The notes beneath the pieces are model-generated. The model was not told where the DNA came from and ran no database searches. It was given only the letters and a program-made list of their open reading frames with translations. Of a stretch of 64,000 nt of DNA, positions 26,333-32,798 are shown piece after piece. The DNA comes from Klebsiella pneumoniae (GTDB lineage: Bacteria; Myxococcota_A; UBA796; SXON01). Both the position numbers and the translations under genes were made by a program. Location: the NCBI GenBank assembly GCA_945862325.1, contig CAMAXZ010000010.1, positions 1 to 64,000 on the forward strand, given 5' to 3'. Positions within the stretch are counted from its first letter, which is position 1, and each line of letters starts with the position of its first letter.

Positions 26333-27142
26333 CTACTTCGGCGGGGTGGTGCCCGGCACGGAGGGGGCCACCGGGGGCGCCGACGCCTTCACGGTGCCGG
26401 ACTCGACGCTGATGTTCACGACGGACGGCGTCGCCGGCTTCGCCCCGGCCACCGCGTCCCACGCCCCGCCGACGAAGCCGAGGATCGTGCTCTCCAGGCC
26501 CGCTTCCTTGTTGAGCATGCGGGCGCCCTTCCCGGCCGCCTCGTACATCTGGAGCTGGTGCGGGCCGACCGCGTTGGCGTCGAGCGCAGTGGCGCTCGAG
26601 GCGCCGTACTTGTCGTCGCGGCTGGCCACGAAGAGGATCGGGCGGGCGCCGTAGCGGCGGATCGCGTCGGTGGTGACGATGCCCTTGTAGTCCATGCCCG
26701 GCGAGAGCAGCACGACGCTGCTCACGTCGGCGTCGTCCGCGGCGACGTTCAACACCAGGTTGCCGCCGAGGTCCGCGCCGATCAGCGACACCTTCTTGGC
26801 GCCTTGGGCGCGCACGTGCGCGAGCGCGGCGTGGACGTCGCCGATCATCGCGGCGTAGTCGTTGGGGGTGAGCTCCGCCGGCGTGCCGACGACGCTCGCG
26901 CCGTGCCCGCGGAGGTCGACCACCGCCACGATCAAGCCCGCCCGAAAGGCTTTTTCGGCCGTGGACTGCCAGTCGGCCCCGCTACGCCCGGCGCCGTGTA
27001 CGAACACGACGGCGCGGTCGGCCTTGGCCGGAGCCGCCCACGAGACCTGGAGCTTGACCCCGTCCGCGCTCGCGACGGTGGCCACGGTGGGCCAGGTGGC
27101 GGCCGCGTGCGCCGCGACGACGAGAGCGAGCAACCAGGACAT
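26333..27142 (-). CDS. exported alpha/beta-hydrolase-fold protein with altered triad
   Basis: A 269-residue exported protein (signal peptide MSWLLALVVAAHAAA). The fold is that of dienelactone-hydrolase/lysophospholipase relatives: VVFVHGAGRSGADW oxyanion region, VVDLRGHGAS, nucleophile elbow LIGADLGGN and acid loop ASRDDKYGAS. The elbow has Asp instead of the expected Ser, and the position where the family has GxGH reads AAGKGARM, with Lys instead of His. It may therefore be a pseudoenzyme or use different chemistry. The C-terminal 60 residues are Pro/Ser-rich. It is convergent with the anti-sigma gene, two bases apart. Confidence 0.72.
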   Translation of the reverse strand: MSWLLALVVAAHAAATWPTVATVASADGVKLQVSWAAPAKADRAVVFVHGAGRSGADWQSTAEKAFRAGLIVAVVDLRGHGASVVGTPAELTPNDYAAMIGDVHAALAHVRAQGAKKVSLIGADLGGNLVLNVAADDADVSSVVLLSPGMDYKGIVTTDAIRRYGARPILFVASRDDKYGASSATALDANAVGPHQLQMYEAAGKGARMLNKEAGLESTILGFVGGAWDAVAGAKPATPSVVNISVESGTVKASAPPVAPSVPGTTPPK

Positions 27143-27211
27143 GGGTTCGGCCTCCCTGTGGGGCGTAACCGGACCGCGCGCCCGGCAACGAACCCACGCC
27201 CCTCGGACGCG

Positions 27212-27616
27212 TCAGGCGCGCGGATCGTCACCGAGGATCGCGAGCAGCGACCCGAGATCGACGCCCTCCGCGCTGGCGGCCTCCTCGAGGGTCTCGTCGG
27301 CGCCCACGGCGCACGCGAGGCAGGCGGGCAGGCCGTGCGCCGCGAACCACGCGCCCACGCGGGGGTCGGCGTGGTGCGCGGCGTGTACGGTGGTGGCGCG
27401 GCCCACCGGGCGCGGGTCGAGCCGCGCGAGGTCAGCCCGAACTCGGTGTTCGAGGTCGATGATCGCCGTGCGCGCCGCGTCGTGCTCCGCCTCGACGGCG
27501 CGCTGTGCGTCCCGGCGGGGGGCCAACGCCGCGCGCACCGCCGCCTCCAACGGCCCGTCCGCCGCCGCTCGCGCGCGCGCGAGGAGGCGGCGCCCCCACT
27601 CGCGTGCGCGCTCCAC
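27212..27616 (-). CDS. DUF1858-like small protein with CxxC
   Basis: A 134-residue protein starting at GTG. The N-terminal 60 residues form a charged helix (REWGRRLLARARAAADG, EAEHDAARTAIIDLEHRV). The C-terminal 55 residues look like DUF1858: WFAAHGLPACLACAVGADETLEEAASAEGVDLGSLLAIL has the family arrangement of a GlxxCxxC turn followed by ETLEEAA and a final helix. DUF1858 domains are found in redox and hybrid-cluster-type proteins, but no function is proven. It is transcribed away from tadA across a 107-base gap. Confidence 0.55.
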   Translation of the reverse strand: MERAREWGRRLLARARAAADGPLEAAVRAALAPRRDAQRAVEAEHDAARTAIIDLEHRVRADLARLDPRPVGRATTVHAAHHADPRVGAWFAAHGLPACLACAVGADETLEEAASAEGVDLGSLLAILGDDPRA

Positions 27617-27642
27617 GGATGCCTGCTATCGCGAGCCGGACG

Positions 27643-27669
27643 TTGACGCGGCCGCCCTCGCGGCATAGT
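27643..27669 (+). promoter_or_regulatory. weak candidate promoter upstream of tadA
   Basis: TTGACG (27643-27648) and CATAGT (27664-27669), 15 bases apart, lie in the gap before tadA. A GC hairpin (arms CCCCGG and CCGGGG, about 27679-27703) follows, with only CTCTTT after it. Spacing is short, so support is weak. Confidence 0.25.
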
Positions 27670-27723
27670 GCGGGTGGTCCCCGGAGCGTCCGCGCCCCGG
27701 GGGGCTCTTTGATGGTCTAAACA

Positions 27724-28245
27724 ATGAAGGAATCTCCTGTCGTTCTGCTTGACGACGCGGCGTGGATGCGCCGTGCGATGTCCCTCGCGGACGAGGCCGC
27801 GCGCCTGGGCGAAGTGCCCGTGGGGGCGGTCGTCGTCGACGCCGAGGGTCGAATGCTTGCCGTCGGGGCGAACACGCGCGAGCGTGAGCGCGACCCCTCC
27901 GGGCACGCCGAGCTCAACGCCATTCGCGCGGCGGCGCGGGCACTGGGGGACTGGCGGCTGGAGGGGTGCACCCTCTACGTCACGCTCGAACCCTGCCCGA
28001 TGTGCGCCGGTGCGCTGGTGCTCGCACGCGTCTCGCGCTGCGTGTACGGCGCGTCGGATCCGAAGGGTGGCTTCTGCGGCACCCTCGGCGACCTGTCGCG
28101 GGTGCCCGGCTTGAACCACCACTACGTGGTCACCCCGGGTGTGCTGGCGGACGAGTGCGCGGCTCAGCTTCGTGCGTTTTTTGCGGCCTTGCGCGCCGGA
28201 CGTGCGGCGGCTCGACGCGCCGACGAAGGCGCCGGCTCCTGCTGA
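27724..28245 (+). CDS. tadA: tRNA-specific adenosine deaminase
   Basis: A 173-residue cytidine-deaminase-fold enzyme. Zinc ligands are visible: His and catalytic Glu in GHAELNAI, and two Cys in LEPCPMCAGAL. The C-terminal segment (YGASDPKGGFCGTLGDLSRVPGLNHHYVV) is characteristic of TadA. It deaminates A34 of tRNA-Arg(ACG) to inosine in the cytoplasm. An AGGAA site lies within the first codons rather than upstream, so initiation context is weak. It is followed by two serine tRNAs and the SRP RNA, the same order as in Bacillus. Confidence 0.93.
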   Translation: MKESPVVLLDDAAWMRRAMSLADEAARLGEVPVGAVVVDAEGRMLAVGANTRERERDPSGHAELNAIRAAARALGDWRLEGCTLYVTLEPCPMCAGALVLARVSRCVYGASDPKGGFCGTLGDLSRVPGLNHHYVVTPGVLADECAAQLRAFFAALRAGRAAARRADEGAGSC

Positions 28246-28272
28246 GCGACGAGAGATTCCTGACTTTCATGC

Positions 28273-28362
<90 letters not shown>

Positions 28363-28366
28363 CCTT

Positions 28367-28455
<89 letters not shown>

Positions 28456-28500
28456 TAGCGCGCGCGCGGGCCTCGTCCTGACGCGCGGCCCCATGTGCCC

Positions 28501-28624
28501 GCGCGCGTGGAGGTGATGGTCGGGTCTCCATGACCGGACGTCGTGAACCCCGCCAGGTCCGAAAGGAAGCAACGGTGTCGGCGCGCCGGGGTGTGGAATC
28601 ACCCGGCCATCACCTCCGCGCGCG
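28501..28624 (+). ncRNA. ffs: signal recognition particle RNA, small bacterial type
   Basis: The conserved SRP RNA apical region is present: GAACCCCGCCAGGTCC, then GAAAGGAAGCAACGGTG, the GGAA-tetraloop/asymmetric-loop core bound by Ffh. The flanks pair over a long hairpin (GGAGGTGATGG at 28509 with CCATCACCTCC ending at 28617, extended by alternating GC). Ends are estimated from the pairing. It lies between the tRNA-Ser pair and dnaX, as the SRP RNA does in Bacillus. Confidence 0.9.
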
Positions 28625-28667
28625 TCGGACGAAGGGTCCACACCCTCCTTCTCGACGAGAGGTACGC

Positions 28668-29906
28668 GTGTCCGAAGCCACGAACTACGTCGCGATCGCG
28701 CGGAAGTGGCGCCCTCGGACGCTGGAGGACATGGTCGGGCAGACGCACGTCACGCGCACCCTGGCCAACGCCCTCGCGTCCGGACGCATCCACCACGCCT
28801 TCTTGTTCACTGGCGCCCGTGGCGTCGGCAAGACGACGGCGGCGCGGGCGCTCGCGCGCGCGCTCAACTGCGCGACGGGGCCGACCGCCGAGCCGTGCGG
28901 GGTGTGCGGGGCGTGCGTCGACATCCTGGCCGGTACGAGCCAGGACGTCGTGGAGATCGACGGCGCCAGCAACAACAGCGTCGAGAGCATCCGCGAGCTT
29001 CGCGACGGGGTCCGCTACGTACCGGCCTCCTCCCGCTTCCGGATCTACATCGTGGACGAGGTCCACATGTTGACGAAAGGCGCGTTCAACGCCCTGTTGA
29101 AGACGCTCGAAGAGCCTCCGCCGCACGCCAAGTTCATCTTCGCGACGACGGAGGTCAACAAGATCCCGGAGACCATCCTCTCCCGCGTGCAGCGCTTCGA
29201 CTTCAAGCGCATCCCCGCGGGGGTCGTGGCGGCCCGTCTCGGCAGCATCTGCGACGCCGAGGGCGTGAAGCTCTCCGACGTCGCGCTGCGCATGGTGGCG
29301 CGCGCGGGCGAAGGGTCCATGCGCGACGCGCAGAGCCTGCTCGATCAGGTCATCTCCTTCGGAGGGCCCGCGCCCACCGACGTGCAGGTCGCCGAGCTGC
29401 TCGGGCTCGTCGATCGCGGGCTGCTCTACCTCATGCTGGAGGGCCTGCTGCGGGGCGAGCCCGACCGATGCCTCGACGCGATCGCGCGGGTGTTCGACAG
29501 CGGCTACGAGATGGCGCAGTTCACCTCGGAGCTCATGGAGCTCCTCCGCAACGCCGCGCTGGTGGCCCTGTCGCCCTCCGCGCACCGCCACCTCGACGTG
29601 CCCGACGAAGAGAAGGAGCGCCTCGCGAGCCTCGCCGAGGGCGTCTCCGCCGAGCAGATCTCCCGCATCTTCGCGGTCCTGCTCGAGGTGCACGACCAGG
29701 TGGCCAAAGCGAGCCGCCCGCGCATCGTGCTCGAGATGGCGGTCGCGCGCCTCGTGAGCGTGCGCCCGGCCCAGCCCGTAGGCCAGCTCGTCGACCGTCT
29801 CGTGGAGCTCGAACGTCGACTTCGTGGGTCCGGCGTCACGGCGTCACCGCCCGCGCGCGGAGCGCGCGGGCGTGAGTCGTCCGACGATCCGGAGGGCGAG
29901 AGGTAG
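28668..29906 (+). CDS. dnaX: DNA polymerase III subunit gamma/tau, clamp-loader (gamma-length) part
   Basis: A 412-residue frame covering the entire DnaX ATPase: KWRPRTLEDMVGQTHV, Walker A GARGVGKTTAA, the four-Cys zinc module (C..CGVCGAC), DExH-type IYIVDEVHMLT, sensor 1 FATTEVNKIPETILSRVQRF and domain III up to about residue 380. It loads the sliding clamp on DNA. The start is a GTG with GAGAGG 7 bases upstream, just after the SRP RNA. The frame ends at a TAG (29904-29906) right where E. coli gamma would end; the proline linker and tau-specific domain continue in the -1 frame. So the annotated protein is gamma-like unless a frameshift or sequence error joins the two. Confidence 0.9.
   Translation: MSEATNYVAIARKWRPRTLEDMVGQTHVTRTLANALASGRIHHAFLFTGARGVGKTTAARALARALNCATGPTAEPCGVCGACVDILAGTSQDVVEIDGASNNSVESIRELRDGVRYVPASSRFRIYIVDEVHMLTKGAFNALLKTLEEPPPHAKFIFATTEVNKIPETILSRVQRFDFKRIPAGVVAARLGSICDAEGVKLSDVALRMVARAGEGSMRDAQSLLDQVISFGGPAPTDVQVAELLGLVDRGLLYLMLEGLLRGEPDRCLDAIARVFDSGYEMAQFTSELMELLRNAALVALSPSAHRHLDVPDEEKERLASLAEGVSAEQISRIFAVLLEVHDQVAKASRPRIVLEMAVARLVSVRPAQPVGQLVDRLVELERRLRGSGVTASPPARGARGRESSDDPEGER
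29848..29872 (+). other. strong GC hairpin at the dnaX gamma/tau boundary
   Basis: CGCCCGCGCGC and GCGCGCGGGCG form a perfect 11-base-pair stem with a three-base loop (GGA). It ends one base before the first -1-frame codon after the last -1-frame stop (TGA 29873-29875), immediately upstream of the zone in which the frame must change. It could affect frameshifting, transcription, or sequencing accuracy. Confidence 0.6.
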
Positions 29907-30574
29907 CGGCCCCGCCTCGCTCGGTCGGGCCGCCCACCCCAGAGCCCCCACCGGCGCCGCAACCCCCGCCGGCTCCGGCGCCCCCTCCGGCGCGTCGCGA
30001 GCCGACGCCCCCCGCGCCGCCGGTGCGCGACCCGGCGCCGCCCGCGCCGACGCGACGGGATCCGCCCCCCGCGGAGGATCCGCGGCGGGATCCGCCGCCC
30101 CCCAACGTCCCCGTGGGCGACCCGCCCGCCTCGGCGCCGCCGGTGCAGGTGGCCGAGCGCGTGGCCCCGTCCCGCGCGTGGCGGCAGGCGCTCGAGGTGC
30201 TCTCGCCGTACGGTCGGAACATCGTCGACGAGTACGCGGGGTTCGTCGAGTATGTCGACGGAGATCTGCGCTTGAGCGTCCGCGACGAGCGCGCCGCGTC
30301 GACGGTCCGCGAACGGCTCCGCGACGTCGATTTCTCCTCGCACCTCCCCGGTTTCCGGAGATACGAGGTGGCCGTTCGGTCCGTGGGTCGCACCGGGCGC
30401 GAGCTGCGCGCGGAGCACGAGGAGCGCCGGCGCCTCGAGGCGACCGCCGCCGCCCACAAGCATCCGGGGCTCGCGCGGTTGCGCGTGCTCCTCGGCGGCG
30501 AGATCGAGCGCGTCGAGGCGCTGCAGCTCCCTGGCGAAACGTTGATGATCGAGGAGGAACGTTCCGATGACTGA
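29876..30574 (+). CDS. dnaX: dnaX tau-specific C-terminal part in the -1 frame
   Basis: This stretch is open in the -1 frame relative to the upstream dnaX frame, from just after a TGA at 29873 to the stop at 30574. It encodes a typical tau linker (Pro/Ala/Arg-rich, about 29906-30160), then the polymerase-binding domain (RAWRQALEVLSPYGRNIVDE, VEYVDGDLRLSV) and a terminal segment HPGLARLRVLLGGEIERVEAL like the end of DnaX proteins. There is no ATG or GTG near its beginning; the first GTG is at 30023 inside the linker. Joined to the upstream frame it would give a DnaX of about 630-640 residues, the size of E. coli tau. It overlaps ybaB by 8 bases. Confidence 0.75.
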   Translation, partial: VVRRSGGREVAAPPRSVGPPTPEPPPAPQPPPAPAPPPARREPTPPAPPVRDPAPPAPTRRDPPPAEDPRRDPPPPNVPVGDPPASAPPVQVAERVAPSRAWRQALEVLSPYGRNIVDEYAGFVEYVDGDLRLSVRDERAASTVRERLRDVDFSSHLPGFRRYEVAVRSVGRTGRELRAEHEERRRLEATAAAHKHPGLARLRVLLGGEIERVEALQLPGETLMIEEERSDD

Positions 30575-30866
30575 CTTCTCCGGCATGATGGGGCCCTTCC
30601 AGGCGCAGATGAAGGCGCTTCAAGAGAAGGCGGAGGCCGAGGTGGTCGAGGGCGCCGCGGGCGGCGGGCGGGTGCGGGTGCGCATGAACGGGGCGCAGGT
30701 CGTGCAGTCCGTCACGATCGACCCGAGCACGATGGCCGACCGCGAGCTGCTCGAGGACCTCCTGGTCGCGGCTACCAACGACGCTTCTCGCCGCAGCAAG
30801 GAGGCCGTCGGCCGACACATGGCGGCGATGGCGCAGGCCATGGGGCTTCCGCCCGGGATGTTCTGA
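30567..30866 (+). CDS. ybaB: YbaB/EbfC nucleoid-associated protein
   Basis: A 99-residue YbaB-family protein: an N-terminal helix rich in Gln/Lys (FQAQMKALQEKAEAEVVEG), the beta sheet GGGRVRVRMNGAQVVQSVTID and the C-terminal helix LVAATNDASRRSKEAV ending in the Met/Gly-rich AMGLPPGMF. These dimers bind DNA and coat the nucleoid. It overlaps the end of dnaX by 8 bases and is followed 3 bases later by recR, the conserved dnaX-ybaB-recR operon. Confidence 0.93.
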   Translation: MTDFSGMMGPFQAQMKALQEKAEAEVVEGAAGGGRVRVRMNGAQVVQSVTIDPSTMADRELLEDLLVAATNDASRRSKEAVGRHMAAMAQAMGLPPGMF

Positions 30867-30868
30867 GC

Positions 30869-31456
30869 GTGGACGCCTTCCGTCGCGCCGTCACGCAGCT
30901 CGCCCGGTTTCCCGGCGTGGGCGAAAAGACCGCCACGCGCTTCGCCTATTGGCTCCTCAAGCAGCCGCCGGAGGTCGCGGACGCGATCGCGGACGCCTGC
31001 CGCGGCCTGCGCGCGGCGGTGCACGAGTGCCCGCGCTGCCGCGACCTCACCGACGGTGCGCTCTGCAAGCGCTGCCAGGAGCGCGACCGTGACGTCGGGC
31101 TCGTGTGCGTGGTCGAGCGGCCCCAGGACGTCGGCGCGCTCGACGCGGCGGGGGCATGGAGAGGCACCTACCACGTGCTCCACGGGGCGATCGCGCCGCT
31201 GGACGGCGTGGGGCCGGCCGACATCCGCGTGAAGGAGCTGGTTGCGCGGGTCGGCGAAGGCGGGGTGCGCGAGGTCGTGCTCGCCACCGACCCCGACGTC
31301 GAGGGGGACACGACCGCGCTCTACGTGGCGCGCCTGCTCAAGCCCCTCGGCGTGCGTGTCACGCGCCTCGCGCACGGGGTCAGCGTCGGCACCGAGATCG
31401 AGTACGCGGATCGGGTGTCGCTCGCGCGCGCGCTCGAAGGCCGCCGCGAGCTCTGA
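30869..31456 (+). CDS. recR: recombination mediator RecR
   Basis: A 195-residue RecR. A helix-hairpin-helix (LARFPGVGEKTATRFAYWLL), a C4 zinc finger (CPRCRDLTDGALCKRC) and a Toprim domain (VCVVERPQDVGALD; VLATDPDVEGDTTALYVA) with the Walker-like terminal segment (VTRLAHGVSVGTEIEYAD) appear in the right order. RecR with RecO loads RecA on gapped DNA. The start is a GTG two bases after the ybaB stop. It is the last gene of the operon; thiS lies convergently 12 bases downstream. Confidence 0.95.
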   Translation: MDAFRRAVTQLARFPGVGEKTATRFAYWLLKQPPEVADAIADACRGLRAAVHECPRCRDLTDGALCKRCQERDRDVGLVCVVERPQDVGALDAAGAWRGTYHVLHGAIAPLDGVGPADIRVKELVARVGEGGVREVVLATDPDVEGDTTALYVARLLKPLGVRVTRLAHGVSVGTEIEYADRVSLARALEGRREL

Positions 31457-31468
31457 GCCCCGAGGCGC

Positions 31469-31666
31469 TCAGCCGCCGCCCACCGCGCGGATGACCTCCA
31501 CCCGGTCGCCGGGGTGGAGCGGGCGGTCCTTCCTGGAGGATCGTGGAACGACCTCGCCGTTCACCGCCACCGCCACGCCGTCCTCGGGCGCGCCGAGCGC
31601 GGCGAGCAGGTCGCCGAGGGTGGCCCCGGCCAGCTCGTAGGGCGCGCCGTTGACGACGAGGCTCAT
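31469..31666 (-). CDS. thiS: ThiS-family sulfur-carrier protein
   Basis: A 65-residue ubiquitin-fold protein: MSLVVNGAPYEL start, TLGDLLAALG helix, VAVAVNGEVVPRS strand and the thiocarboxylate tail DRVEVIRAVGGG. The C-terminal GlyGly is adenylated and sulfurylated for thiamine thiazole synthesis in ThiS; a MoaD-like or other sulfur-transfer role cannot be excluded. Its ATG overlaps the pilT stop (ATGA), an unusual association, and no other thi gene is nearby. One extra Gly follows the usual GG end. Confidence 0.82.
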   Translation of the reverse strand: MSLVVNGAPYELAGATLGDLLAALGAPEDGVAVAVNGEVVPRSSRKDRPLHPGDRVEVIRAVGGG

Positions 31667-32745
31667 CGCGCCGGCGCCGCGGAGCGAGGCGCGCCCATCT
31701 CCTCGAACAACATCGGGTTGTTCGTGATCCGGATCGCCTCTTCACGCGTGATCTTGCGGCGGTTCGCGAGATCGCGCGCCGCGCCCTCCATCGTCTGCTG
31801 CCCCTCGGCCTTGCCGGCCTGCATCAGGCTCGGGATCTGGAACAGCTTGTTCTCCCGGATCAGGTTCCGGATTCCGGCCGTCACCAGCATGATCTCCTGG
31901 ACCGCCACGCGGCCCGGTTCGAAGGCCTTGCGCACCAGGATCTGGCTGACCACCGCCATCAGCGACTGCGCGAGCATGCTCCGCACCTGGTTCTGCTGCT
32001 CGTGCGGGAAGGCGTCGATCACGCGGTCGACCGTCTCCGGGGCGGAGTTCGTGTGGAGAGTGGCGAACACCAGGTGTCCGGTTTCGGCCGCGGAGATCGC
32101 GAGGCTGATCGTCTCGAGGTCGCGGAGCTCGCCCACGAGGATGACGTCCGGGTCTTCTCGGAGCGCGGAGCGCAAGGCCGCCGCGAAGCTCAGGGTGTCG
32201 CTGCCGACCTCGCGCTGGTTGATGATGCAGCGCTGCGGGGCGTGCACGAACTCCACGGGGTCTTCGATGGTGAGGATGTGCTCGGAGCGTGTCCGGTTGA
32301 TGTAGTCCACCATCGCCGCGAGGGTGGTCGACTTGCCGGACCCCGTCGGGCCCGTGACGAGCACGAGCCCTCGCTTGAACCCCGAGATGCGCTGGAACAC
32401 CGGCGGCAAGCCGAGCTCCTCCATGGTGCGCACGCGCGTCGGGATCTGCCGCATCACGACCCCGATCCCGCGCGTCTGCGTGTAGACGTTCACGCGGAAC
32501 CGCGCGACGTCCCGGAAGGAGATCGCGAAGTCGCACTCGAGCGCGACCTCGAAGTGCGTCCGATGCTTCTCCTGCATCATCGAGTAGGCGATGCGTTTGG
32601 CGTCGTCGGCGGTCAGCGGCGCCGCCGACATCCGACGGATCTCCCCGTCCACGCGCACCGCGGGCACTTCGCCCGCGGCGAAGTGGATGTCGGAGGCCTT
32701 CGAGTCGATGGCCAGCTTGATGAGGTCGTGGATGCGGACCGACAT
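31663..32745 (-). CDS. pilT: type IV pilus retraction ATPase PilT
   Basis: A 360-residue secretion ATPase. N-terminal PAS-like domain (DLIKLAIDSKASDIHFAAG), Walker A GPTGSGKSTT, Asp box ILTIEDPVEFVH, Walker B ILVGELRDLETI, His box FATLHTNSAPETVDRVID and the PilT hallmark GIRNLIRENK are all present. It disassembles PilA fibres and drives twitching or S-motility in Myxococcota. It is divergent from the asparagine-synthetase-like gene with a 53-base gap and coupled to thiS downstream. Confidence 0.94.
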   Translation of the reverse strand: MSVRIHDLIKLAIDSKASDIHFAAGEVPAVRVDGEIRRMSAAPLTADDAKRIAYSMMQEKHRTHFEVALECDFAISFRDVARFRVNVYTQTRGIGVVMRQIPTRVRTMEELGLPPVFQRISGFKRGLVLVTGPTGSGKSTTLAAMVDYINRTRSEHILTIEDPVEFVHAPQRCIINQREVGSDTLSFAAALRSALREDPDVILVGELRDLETISLAISAAETGHLVFATLHTNSAPETVDRVIDAFPHEQQNQVRSMLAQSLMAVVSQILVRKAFEPGRVAVQEIMLVTAGIRNLIRENKLFQIPSLMQAGKAEGQQTMEGAARDLANRRKITREEAIRITNNPMLFEEMGAPRSAAPAR

Positions 32746-32798
32746 GACCGCGCATGGTACCGCACGGACATTAGGTTGCGGCGCGGGGAGGTCGAGAG

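Noticed and set aside
27679-27712. Intrinsic terminator upstream of tadA
   Set aside because: The GC hairpin is followed only by CTCTTT rather than a U tract, and there is no plus-strand gene upstream for it to terminate.
29876-29906. Canonical -1 slippery heptamer for dnaX
   Set aside because: No XXXYYYZ heptamer in the zero frame was found within the overlap, so programmed frameshifting is only one hypothesis.
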